Origin: CAYLLT01 sp964591605
GTDB lineage: Bacteria > Planctomycetota > Phycisphaerae > UBA1845 > PWPN01
Direction of reading: 5' to 3'
Assembly (NCBI GenBank): GCA_964591605.1
Contig: CAZQEN010000029.1
Coordinates: 1 to 35,413, forward strand
Length of the DNA: 35,413 nt
The notes below the pieces were generated by a model. The model was not told the origin of the DNA. It worked only from the letters and a program-made list of their open reading frames with translations, and did no database searches. Position 1 is the stretch's first letter, and each line of letters opens with the position of its first letter. A program made the position numbers and the translations under genes. Positions 8,655 through 16,610 of this stretch are shown here, piece by piece.

Positions 8655-10187
8655 GCGCAGGTCCCACAGAGTCAGCGACGTCCACCGGTGTTGCGGATCC
8701 GCGGGCGCCAGCAGCGAGACGACCAGCCCCACCGCGAACGACCCGACATTCGAGCACGCGATCACCAGCCAGGGGTGAAACGGCGGGCGAAGGGCCCAGA
8801 TCGCCTCGGGAATCGGAATCCCCAGCCGCGCGAACTGATTCATCGCCCCCCACGCCGTGATCAGCACCCCCGCCGCCAGGCCCGCGTAGATTCCCGCCGC
8901 ACTCGCCCGCCGCACCAGAAATGCCAGCATGAACAGGCCCAGCAGCCCGCCCGAGAGGATCGACGTGCAATCGTACGTGAACTGCAGCGCCCGCTCGACG
9001 CCGATCATCGCCAGCGCGACGAGCGTGCCGATCGTGCCCCACAGGCACGTCACGATCTTGCCGGTCACGAGCCGCCGCCGATCAGAGGTCATATGCGCCA
9101 CGCGCCCGACGAAATCGCACACCGTCACCAGCGACATGCTGTTCATCAGCGAGCTGAGCGTGGACATGGATGCGGCCAGCATCGCCGCCAGCACCAGCCC
9201 GATCGCCCCCTTCGGGAAGTGCGACATCACGAAATAGGGAAATACCTTGATCTTCTCCGCGGCAATTTCGGCCGGCAGGCGGCCGGGATGGAGTTTGTAG
9301 TACGAGTAGAGCAGCGTCCCGATCAGACAGAACAGCGACCACGTGGCGATGCAGCAGACCGCCCCCACCCACAGCCCTCGCGTCGCCTGACGCTCGCTGG
9401 GTGTGGCCAGGTAGCGCTGCACGGAGTCCTGGTTGGTCACATAGAGCGAGCTGTAGCCGAAGATGCCGTAGAGAACGAGCACGATGAACGTGGGCCGCTG
9501 CAGGTCCCACGAGAAGTCGAGCATGTGAAACTTGCTGTCCTGGCTCGCCGTCCGCAGAATCTCGAGCGGCCCGTTTTCGGGCATGAACAGCAGAATGAGC
9601 ACGCACACCGCGCCGCCGCTCAGCAGAATCAGGCTCTGCAGAACGTCCGTCCACACGACTGCCTCAAACCCGCCCAGGACGGTATAGACGATCGTGATCA
9701 CGCCGCACGCCAGGATCACCTGCCGCGTATCCCAGCCGGTGAACGTGTGAATGGCCTTCGCCGACAGCAGCAGCACCAGGCTGAGCCGGAACACGTTGAT
9801 GAGCAGGAACTGAAGGGCCGCGTAGGCCCGCGCCGGGTAGCCGAAGCGCCGCTCGAGGTATTCGTACGCGCTCATCCGCACGTAGCGGCGGTAAAACGGC
9901 AACACCGTCAGACACACGAACGCGATGACCAGCGGCAGCGTGAAATTCGGCACCATCAACGTCCAGTCGCCCGCGAACCCCTGCTCGGGATACGCCAGGA
10001 ACGTGATCGTGCTGATGATGCTGGCGAACAGCGACAGCCCCGCCGCCCACCCGGGCACGCTGCGGCCGCCGACGAAATACTGCTCGGTCGATTTCTGCCG
10101 CCGCGCAAAGTACGCCCCCGCCACGGCCACCAGAACGACCGAGAGCACGACGATGGTCCAGTCAATCAGGCTGACAGCGGCAAGCAT
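8571..10187 (-). CDS. Sodium:solute symporter (SSS family)
   Basis: This is an inner-membrane Na+-coupled transporter of 538 aa with about 13 predicted hydrophobic helices. SSS-family features include an N-terminal helix (LIDWTIVVLSVVLVAVAGAY), FARRQKSTEQYFVGGRSVP, SLFASIISTITFLAYPEQGF and GGFEAVVWTDVLQSLILLSGG. The family moves sugars, sialic acid, amino acids and other solutes. Next to glycosidases and an aldolase, a sugar or sialic acid is the most likely cargo. The ATG at 10187 has no Shine-Dalgarno; a 7-bp tandem array (10193-10220) lies 5 nt upstream instead. The C-terminal ~28 codons, rich in Glu, Gly and Arg, are antisense to the mannosidase 3' end and may be a recent extension. Confidence 0.9.
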   Translation of the reverse strand: MLAAVSLIDWTIVVLSVVLVAVAGAYFARRQKSTEQYFVGGRSVPGWAAGLSLFASIISTITFLAYPEQGFAGDWTLMVPNFTLPLVIAFVCLTVLPFYRRYVRMSAYEYLERRFGYPARAYAALQFLLINVFRLSLVLLLSAKAIHTFTGWDTRQVILACGVITIVYTVLGGFEAVVWTDVLQSLILLSGGAVCVLILLFMPENGPLEILRTASQDSKFHMLDFSWDLQRPTFIVLVLYGIFGYSSLYVTNQDSVQRYLATPSERQATRGLWVGAVCCIATWSLFCLIGTLLYSYYKLHPGRLPAEIAAEKIKVFPYFVMSHFPKGAIGLVLAAMLAASMSTLSSLMNSMSLVTVCDFVGRVAHMTSDRRRLVTGKIVTCLWGTIGTLVALAMIGVERALQFTYDCTSILSGGLLGLFMLAFLVRRASAAGIYAGLAAGVLITAWGAMNQFARLGIPIPEAIWALRPPFHPWLVIACSNVGSFAVGLVVSLLAPADPQHRWTSLTLWDLRSGDVEREDLTGGEREGGAVPVGSELRK

Positions 10188-10621
10188 CAGACAAAGTCGA
10201 AAGCCGAAAGTCGAAAGTCGAAATCACACCCGACCTGCCGTGAAACCCGGAGGGTATCTGAGAAGCCAATAGAACCCACAGCACAAGCAAGGGCTTCAAC
10301 ACTATTGACCCCGAATCGCTGACATCTCTCGTGCCGTTATCGGTAACACGGTTTCGGTTGTCTGCGCTAGGCCCGGCCTTCAGGCCGGGTTCGGGGCGTC
10401 CCGTCGGCCTCGAGCCCGCTTCCAGCGGGCTTCTCCTCCTGCTTCAGCGCCGGCCTGTGGCGTAGGCCGGGACGAGAATGCCGGTGAATCGGCATCCACA
10501 ATTCGATGCCGCCCGATTACCCGGCATGAATGCTGGGCCTGGCGCACGCAGCACGAAACTCTCATACCGAAAACGGCACTCGCAGGCACTCCGGCTCCCA
10601 GGAGGCTTCTCAGGCACGCTC
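10188..10621. repeat. Intergenic repeat region with four clustered hairpins
   Basis: This 434-bp gap between two minus-strand genes holds the heptamer array and then four short inverted repeats. They are CCCGGCCT/AGGCCGGG (10372-10389), AGCCCGCT/AGCGGGCT (10413-10431), CCGGCCT/AGGCCGG (10450-10470) and ATGCCG/CGGCAT (10478-10495). They lie downstream of the sulfatase stop and could slow or end its transcription, but no T-run follows any of them. No gene is supported. Confidence 0.65.
10193..10220. repeat. 7-bp tandem array just upstream of the symporter start
   Basis: On the plus strand four heptamers follow each other: AAAGTCG, AAAGCCG, AAAGTCG, AAAGTCG, then AAATC. On the coding strand this is CGACTTT repeated up to 5 nt before the ATG, so the normal Shine-Dalgarno position is filled by repeat sequence. 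Confidence 0.75.
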
Positions 10622-12193
10622 TCACTGTATCGTGCGTTGATGCCCCTCCCTGAGCGGATCGCCGGTGCGTCGCATCGCGTCCGCCATCTTCTCGCGCATC
10701 TTCTGCAACTCATTCCGGTATTCGGGCAGATCTGCGACGTTGCGCTGACAACAGGGATCGATGGCGAGATCATACAGCTCCTCCGGCACCCGATACGAGA
10801 GATGCCGGACCCGCGCCGCCACGGCCGGATGCGTCTGAGCCGCCCGCTGCATCCCCTTGAACGACGCCGACCCCGTCGATTCGCTTGTGAACACCGTCTT
10901 GCCGTCGGACCATGCGTTGTAGATGTAGGCGAATCGCCTGTTCTGGACGGCCCGCATCTCAAAGTCGCGCCGGCCGGAGGTCTGGTGAAACGTCGTGAGC
11001 ACCTGATCGCGCCCTTCCTGCTCTTCGCCGCGCAGCAGCGGCAGGAACGATCGGCCGTCAACGCCCGCCGGCGGCGCCACCTGCACCGCGTCCAGCACCG
11101 TCGGCAGAAAATCAATCCCCGAGATGTAATGCACGCCGTCCACCGCGCCGGCCTTCACCTTCCCCGGCCAGCGGACGATCCACGGCGTCCGCGTGCTGAA
11201 CGGATAGCAGTTGGTCTTCGCGAACGGGAAGGGCATGCCGTTGTCGCTCAGAAACATGACCAGCGTCGAGTCGCCCAGGCCGCTCTCGTCCAGCGCCCGC
11301 AGGATCTCGCCGACCGTCTCGTCGCAGCGATGGACCGACGTGTAGTAGCTTGCCAGCTCCCGCCGCACCTCCGGCAGATCGGGCAGGAAACACGGCACCT
11401 CAACCTCCTGCGCCAAAAACGTCCGGCGGACATGAGCGGACGCCGCCCGCTGAACCTCGCGCTGCTTGGCATTGGCCCGCGGCTCCGCGTCGCTGCCCGC
11501 AACCCTTGACACGCCGCCCGCTTCGCGGAGATCGCGAGGCGATCTGTCCGCCGCAGGCGGACGCGGCGCGTCAAGGGCAAACGGCCGGTGCGGGTCCTGT
11601 GAATTGGCCATCAGGAAGAACGGCTTGACCGCGGACCGCGCTTTTTCGAGAAACTCCTTCGTATGGCGGTAATACCGGGCCGGGTCGCGCCCGGAACCCA
11701 GTTCACCCGAGTCAACCACCACATCCCAGCAGTACTTTTCGATCGGTTCAAGGTGCCCGACCTTGGCGAAGATGCCGTTGAAATAACCCGCCGCCCGGAG
11801 CGACTCACCCAGCGTGGGCACATCCCGCCGGATCGGCTCGAAACCCCGCGCCCCGTTGTGGAACGGATACCGCCCCGTCATCAGCACCGACCGGCACGGC
11901 TGGCACACCGCCACCGTGACATGCGCCCGCTCGAAGCGCATCCCCTGCGACGCAAGCCGGTCGAGATTCGGCGTGATCCCCGGAAGCTTGCAGCCGGTGA
12001 CGCCGAGCGAGTCATACTGCAGGTCGTCGGCGGTGATCAGCAGCACGTTAAGCCGCGCACCCGCCACGGCCGCCGGTGCGGCGCCCGCCGATTCGTCGGC
12101 CTGCAGGGTGGGCACGACCACCAGCGACAGCAACCATGTCAGGATGCAACCACTTGGGAGACGACGGTGTGATCGAAGGGCGCAGACGGGCAC
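10622..12193 (-). CDS. Secreted Cys-type sulfatase (S1 family) carrying an in-frame palindromic insert
   Basis: This is an exported arylsulfatase-superfamily enzyme of 523 aa that hydrolyses sulfate esters. N-terminal LPSGCILTWLLSLVVV is a signal-type segment. Metal-binding ITADD is at residues 54-58. The formylglycine motif CQPCR at 97-101 fits C-x-P-x-R. SDNGMPFPFAKTNC lies near residue 325. Activity needs maturation of Cys97 by an enzyme not encoded here. The start is GTG 12193 with a perfect GGAGG (12201-12205) 7 nt upstream. Twenty-six codons (starting LDAPRPPAAD) come from a 75-bp palindrome plus a 3-bp duplication. Removing them restores PHRPFAGSDAE. The sulfatase at 12469 is divergent, 275 bp away. 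Confidence 0.9.
   Translation of the reverse strand: MPVCALRSHRRLPSGCILTWLLSLVVVPTLQADESAGAAPAAVAGARLNVLLITADDLQYDSLGVTGCKLPGITPNLDRLASQGMRFERAHVTVAVCQPCRSVLMTGRYPFHNGARGFEPIRRDVPTLGESLRAAGYFNGIFAKVGHLEPIEKYCWDVVVDSGELGSGRDPARYYRHTKEFLEKARSAVKPFFLMANSQDPHRPFALDAPRPPAADRSPRDLREAGGVSRVAGSDAEPRANAKQREVQRAASAHVRRTFLAQEVEVPCFLPDLPEVRRELASYYTSVHRCDETVGEILRALDESGLGDSTLVMFLSDNGMPFPFAKTNCYPFSTRTPWIVRWPGKVKAGAVDGVHYISGIDFLPTVLDAVQVAPPAGVDGRSFLPLLRGEEQEGRDQVLTTFHQTSGRRDFEMRAVQNRRFAYIYNAWSDGKTVFTSESTGSASFKGMQRAAQTHPAVAARVRHLSYRVPEELYDLAIDPCCQRNVADLPEYRNELQKMREKMADAMRRTGDPLREGHQRTIQ
11503..11577. mobile_element. 75-bp palindromic element inserted in frame in the sulfatase
   Basis: The 15-bp inverted ends CCCTTGACACGCCGC (11503-11517) and the complement of 11563-11577 differ at one base. 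Direct CAA flanks both sides (11500-11502, 11578-11580). Internal hairpins are CCGC-TTC-GCGG-like, AGATCGC-GAG-GCGATCT and GTCCGCC-GCA-GGCGGAC. Element plus duplication is 78 bp, or 26 codons. Excision joins CGG CCG TTT GCG GGC AGC, which encodes RPFAGS, the form expected for the family. Confidence 0.85.
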
Positions 12194-12468
12194 GCTCAGA
12201 CCTCCACATATTCAGCAGTCCTCTCGACCAGTTCAACGAAGATGCGATCCGGTAGTCTACGGCGATGGCTGTCGGAATCAATCGCATCGCGTCCGCTGCA
12301 CGGGTGACCAAGTGGCCCATCCTTGGCCGAAGGCAAAGGGGGGGTCTCCATGGTGGAACGCCCGCAGACGCACCCGATTTGAACTGATTCGCAACCTGCT
12401 CTACCTTGATTTGCGCTGTGGTGCCTTCGCAGCCGCAGCCGCATCGCACACGCAATTGAGGTGAAAAG

Positions 12469-13842
12469 ATGAACAGTATCCGAACTCCGGCTGGAGTCGC
12501 ACTGTGCCTCGCAGCGTTCATCAGCTCGGGGACTGTCCAGGCCGCACCGGACAAGCGCCCCAACTTCGTCTTTTTCCTCGTGGATGACCTGCGCTACGAC
12601 GCCATGAGCTGCGCGGGGCATCCATTCGTCAAGACACCCCACATCGACAAGCTGGCCGCGGGCGGAGTCCGCTTCACCAATGCCTTCGTGACCCTCTCGC
12701 TCTGCGCGCCGTCGCGGGCGACGTTCATGACCGGCGCCTACGGCCACATGAACGGCGTGCGGACGAACGAAGCGCAGGAATTCGACCCCCAGGCATATCC
12801 GACGTTCCCCATGCTGCTCCAGAAGGCCGGCTACGAAACGGGTTTCGTCGGCAAATGGCACATGAAGCCCGTATCCAACCCGCGACCGGGTTTCGACTAC
12901 TGGCTCAGCTTCCGCGGACAGGGCGTCTACGAAAACCCGGAGCTGAATGAGAACGGCCGCACCTTCCAGGCCCAGGGCTACATGACCGATCTGCTCACCG
13001 AGCACGCACTCAAGTTCCTCGACAAGCCCCGCGAGAAGCCGTTCATGCTCTGCGTCTGGCACAAGGCCGTCCACGGCCCGTTCACCCCGGCGCCGCGTCA
13101 CGAGAATCTGTACGCCGATGCCTCGATGCCCGAGCCGGTCAGCCACCGCGACACTTTCGAGAACAAGCCCGCCTGGCAGCACCGCCAGCCCGAGCCATGG
13201 AATCCGCGCCTGCCCAACCGCATCAACTACTACCGCACTGAAGCGGCCGTCGACGACAGCGTCGGCCGCGTGCTCGCCGCCCTCGAGAAAAGCGGGCGGC
13301 TCGATAACACCTATGTGATCTTCACCAGCGACAACGGCTTCTTCCATGGCGAGCACCGCCGCAGCGACAAGCGGGCCGCCTACGAAGAGTCGATCCGCAT
13401 TCCCTTCGTCATGCGCGGTCCGGGCATCGCGAAAACGCCCCGCCTGATCGATCAGATGGTGCTCAACATCGATTTCGCACCGACCCTGCTCGACCTGGCC
13501 GGCGTCAAGCCCACTCCAACGATGCAGGGCCGATCCTTCAAACCGCTGCTGCTGGGCGAGTCGCCCCCGTGGCGGACGTCTTTCCTCTATGAGTACTTCC
13601 AGGAGAAGCAGATCAACCGCATCCCGACCATGGTCGGCGTGCGGACACTGAATTGGAAGTACATCACGTACCCGACGCTGAATGACGTGGACGAGCTCTA
13701 CGACCTCACGAAGGACCCCCACGAAATGCGCAACCTCATCGCCGATCCCGCCGCGAGCGAAAAGCTCGCCGAGCTGAAGGCCGAGTTCGCTCGATTGAAG
13801 AAGGAAACGGGATATCAGGACCCCACAGGCGGACACCCATGA
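12469..13842 (+). CDS. Secreted Cys-type sulfatase (S1 family)
   Basis: This is an exported sulfatase of 457 aa, related to the iduronate-2-sulfatase/choline-sulfatase-like group. Signal peptide MNSIRTPAGVALCLAAF ends near VQA/AP. Metal ligands are in FLVDD (residues 36-40). The formylglycine motif CAPSR is at 79-83. Further active-site blocks are GKWHMKP, WHKAVHGPF and FTSDNGFFHGEH. The ATG at 12469 follows GAGGTGAAAAG. Its stop overlaps the next gene by ATGA (13839-13842) inside an inverted repeat, so the two are translationally coupled. It probably removes sulfate so that the neighbouring glycosidases can act. The sulfated substrate cannot be named from sequence. Confidence 0.92.
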   Translation: MNSIRTPAGVALCLAAFISSGTVQAAPDKRPNFVFFLVDDLRYDAMSCAGHPFVKTPHIDKLAAGGVRFTNAFVTLSLCAPSRATFMTGAYGHMNGVRTNEAQEFDPQAYPTFPMLLQKAGYETGFVGKWHMKPVSNPRPGFDYWLSFRGQGVYENPELNENGRTFQAQGYMTDLLTEHALKFLDKPREKPFMLCVWHKAVHGPFTPAPRHENLYADASMPEPVSHRDTFENKPAWQHRQPEPWNPRLPNRINYYRTEAAVDDSVGRVLAALEKSGRLDNTYVIFTSDNGFFHGEHRRSDKRAAYEESIRIPFVMRGPGIAKTPRLIDQMVLNIDFAPTLLDLAGVKPTPTMQGRSFKPLLLGESPPWRTSFLYEYFQEKQINRIPTMVGVRTLNWKYITYPTLNDVDELYDLTKDPHEMRNLIADPAASEKLAELKAEFARLKKETGYQDPTGGHP

Positions 13843-14101
13843 GAACGGTGTCCGCTGATCACACGCCGCGATGGGCATGGCGTGACTTGGAGCGGGTTCC
13901 ACACGTGGCGTGGCACCGGCGTCTCATCTGTGCCCGGCCGCCACAGGGGGCGGCCGCTACAGGGTGCGGGGACGCACTCCCCGGCCGTGCACTCACTGTC
14001 GGGTGGGGTAGCATGGGCCGCATACTCACCGCCAGGTCGGGTGGCATGGCCAGCGTACCCACTGCGAAGTCGGGTGGCATGGGCAGCGTACTCGCTGCCC
14101 G
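13829..14101. repeat. Repeat cluster over the sulfatase/GH106-like junction
   Basis: Three repeat types lie in a row. An inverted repeat GCGGACACC...GGTGTCCGC (13829-13837, 13847-13855) encloses the ATGA stop/start overlap. A single arm of the 30-bp RPPWRPG-type palindrome follows (13933-13962, one mismatch to 2788-2817). Last are three imperfect direct copies starting GTCGGGTGG at 13998, 14036 and 14069 (spacing 38 and 33 bp). The last two copies encode the 11-residue peptides SGGMASVPTAK and SGGMGSVLAAR. All are open in the frame of the downstream gene. Confidence 0.75.
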
Positions 14102-16580
14102 TGCATCTGCACGCAGGGTCATCCCCCTCATGCTCTGGGCAGTCGGCCTCACGTGCGCCATCGCCGCAGGCGAAGACGCTTCCGGCGACTGGCGTCGCCA
14201 GCTCCGCGAACCTTCACCCGAATACTCCCAGATGCCGTTCTGGTTCTGGAACGACGACCTGAATGACGACGAAATCCGGCGGCAGATGGCCGATTTCCGC
14301 GCCCACGGGGTCTACGGCTTTGTCATTCACCCGCGCATGGGCCTGTCAAGCGACATCTCTTTCATGGGCGAGCGCTGGATGCGGCATGTGCGTACGGCCA
14401 TCGAGGACGCCGCCCGCACCCGCATGCGCGTCTGCCTCTACGACGAGTGGATGTACCCATCCGGCTCCGCGCACGGCGAAGTCGTGCGCGAAAACCCCGC
14501 ATTCGCCGCTCACGGCCTGCTCATGACCGCGAACGACGTGACCGGGCCGGCTCAGGCGATACGGCCTGCGGCCGTCGAGGGCCTGCACGTCGCGACGGTC
14601 GCAGCACGCCTGGTGAATGACCGTACCCTCGATGGCGCGTCTTTGCGGCAGATCGGACCCGACGAAACCGTCACGCTGACCGACGGCCCCTGGCGGGTCA
14701 TGACCTTCAGTTGCGTGCCGTCGCAGGGCCGTATCCGCGGCGTGCACGAGGGCGAAGATGATCATCAGCCCAATGCCCCCGCGGCCGGAGACCTGCTCAG
14801 CCCTGAGGCGATGCAGGCATTCCTGCGCGTGACCTATCAGCCGTACGAGCCGGCTTTCAAACAACATTTCGGCCGGACGGTCATCGGAATGTTCACCGAC
14901 GAGCCGGGCATCCTGGGCCGCGCGCCGCGCCGCGGACTCAAGCCCTGGACGCCGGGATTCGAGCGGTTCTTCCAGGAGCGCCGCGGCTACTCGCTGCTCG
15001 CCTCGCTGCCCGCCCTCTTCCTGGACGTGGGCGAGAAGACCGCCGTCATTCGAGCTGATTACGAACGGACCGTCGATGAGCGCCTCAACGAGACCTACTA
15101 CCGCCCGCTCTCCGAGTGGTGCGAGCGACAGGGTATCGCCCTCACCGGCCACCCCGCCGGCGCCGATGAGATCGAGCCGCTCCGCTACTTTCAGATCCCC
15201 GGCCAGGACCTCGTCTGGCGGGGCATCGTGCCCGGCAACGCCAGTGCGCTGGAGAAACCCAACAGCACGCTCGCCAAAGGCTCGAGCAGCATCGCCCGGC
15301 ACGACCGCCGCCCCCGGAACTGCAACGAGATCTACGGCGCCTATGGCTGGCGGCTCACCATGGAGGAGATGAAGTGGCTGGCCGACTGGATGATGGTCCG
15401 CGGCGTCGATCTGCTTTACCCGCACGCATTCTATTACTCGATCCGCGGCGACCGGGTGAATGAGCGCCCGCCGGACGTGGGCCCGAACAACGCCTGGTGG
15501 CCGCACTACAGGCTGTTCGCAGATCACACCGCGCGGATCTGCGGCCTGCTGGCCACGAGCCGGCAGGTGTGCGACGTGGCCATCCTCGGCCGCAATCACC
15601 GGCTGCCGTGGCGGGCGGCGAAATGGCTCTACCAGCACCAGGTGGACTTCAACTATCTCGAAGAATGGCGGCTCCTCGAGCAGGCCCGGATGCACGGCGG
15701 CCGGCTGCGCGTCGGCGCGGCAGATTATCGGCTGGTCATCGTGGATCAGGACGAGCCGCTCGACAGGAAGGTCTCGCAGCGGCTGGCCGAGTACGAGGCG
15801 GGCGGGCTGCGCGTCCGCTACTGCCGGGGCGAGCCGGGAGCCGACCTGATCGCGGGACTCCGGCTCGACATCGTCGCCGAGCCGCCGGCCGTGGACCTGC
15901 GCTGTGCCCACCAGAGCCGGCCGGGTCTGGACTTCTATTATCTCGTGAACGAGGGAGAGGGCCCGATCGAGACGGCTCTGCGCATTTCGAACGTGGGGCG
16001 GGCGGAATGGTTCGATGCCTGGACCGGCCGGTTCTCGCCGGCCGCGGTCACGCGGGCCGATGCCCAGGGCATGACGCTGCCGCTGCGGCTGGCCCGGCGC
16101 GAGAGCATCGTGCTGTGCGTCGAAAAGGGCTCGCCCCCCGCCATCCACGCCGCCGAGCCGGCGCCGGCCGAGCCCGCCCACATCGTGCCGCTCGAAACAA
16201 CCTGGACGCTGCTGGATCCGGCCGGCAGAGTCGTCGGCGGTCAACTGGGCGACTGGCTGCAGCAGTCCGCAACGGCCGGCTTCACCGGCACGCTGCGATA
16301 CCGGACGCAATTCACCCTCAACGCAGAGCCCGAAGCCGTGTACACGCTGGATCTCGGCCGCATCGGCGACTTTGCGGTCGTTCACCTCAACGACCAGGAC
16401 CTGGGCGTGCGCTTCTGGGCCCCGTTCTCGTGGGATGTCACCAGGGCGCTGCGCGACGGGGCGAATGAACTCGTGGTCGAAGTCACGAACTCGCTCGCAA
16501 ACAAGTACGACCCGAAGGATCAGGTGCCCTCAGGGCTCATGGGGCCGGTGCGGCTCGAGCAGCGGCCTCAGCCGCGGTGA
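13839..16580 (+). CDS. Secreted GH106-like glycoside hydrolase (alpha-L-rhamnosidase-like) with repeat-built N-terminus
   Basis: The open frame is 913 codons. From residue ~120 the protein matches large glycosidases that start PFWFWNDDLNDDEIRRQMAD, followed by HGVYGFVIHPRMG, CLYDEWMYPSGSAHG, GMFTDEPGI and HAFYYSIRG. A C-terminal galactose-binding-like sandwich ends GPVRLEQ. This pattern fits GH106 rhamnosidase-like enzymes, though the precise specificity is inferred. The ATG at 13839 overlaps the sulfatase stop, but residues 1-85 derive from repeats. The in-frame ATG at 14079 begins a clean signal peptide (basic ASARR, then VIPLMLWAVGLTCAIAA), so translation from 14079, 14046 or 14013 is possible. 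The gene ends 30 bp before a convergent gene. Confidence 0.78.
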   Translation: MRTVSADHTPRWAWRDLERVPHVAWHRRLICARPPQGAAATGCGDALPGRALTVGWGSMGRILTARSGGMASVPTAKSGGMGSVLAARASARRVIPLMLWAVGLTCAIAAGEDASGDWRRQLREPSPEYSQMPFWFWNDDLNDDEIRRQMADFRAHGVYGFVIHPRMGLSSDISFMGERWMRHVRTAIEDAARTRMRVCLYDEWMYPSGSAHGEVVRENPAFAAHGLLMTANDVTGPAQAIRPAAVEGLHVATVAARLVNDRTLDGASLRQIGPDETVTLTDGPWRVMTFSCVPSQGRIRGVHEGEDDHQPNAPAAGDLLSPEAMQAFLRVTYQPYEPAFKQHFGRTVIGMFTDEPGILGRAPRRGLKPWTPGFERFFQERRGYSLLASLPALFLDVGEKTAVIRADYERTVDERLNETYYRPLSEWCERQGIALTGHPAGADEIEPLRYFQIPGQDLVWRGIVPGNASALEKPNSTLAKGSSSIARHDRRPRNCNEIYGAYGWRLTMEEMKWLADWMMVRGVDLLYPHAFYYSIRGDRVNERPPDVGPNNAWWPHYRLFADHTARICGLLATSRQVCDVAILGRNHRLPWRAAKWLYQHQVDFNYLEEWRLLEQARMHGGRLRVGAADYRLVIVDQDEPLDRKVSQRLAEYEAGGLRVRYCRGEPGADLIAGLRLDIVAEPPAVDLRCAHQSRPGLDFYYLVNEGEGPIETALRISNVGRAEWFDAWTGRFSPAAVTRADAQGMTLPLRLARRESIVLCVEKGSPPAIHAAEPAPAEPAHIVPLETTWTLLDPAGRVVGGQLGDWLQQSATAGFTGTLRYRTQFTLNAEPEAVYTLDLGRIGDFAVVHLNDQDLGVRFWAPFSWDVTRALRDGANELVVEVTNSLANKYDPKDQVPSGLMGPVRLEQRPQPR

Positions 16581-16610
16581 TCGCAGAGTGCGTCCGACCC
16601 TGCCGACCGC

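Noticed and set aside
13998..14101. Direct repeats considered as a CRISPR or VNTR array
   Set aside because: There are only three imperfect copies without spacers, and they are coding and in frame; treated as a short tandem repeat.
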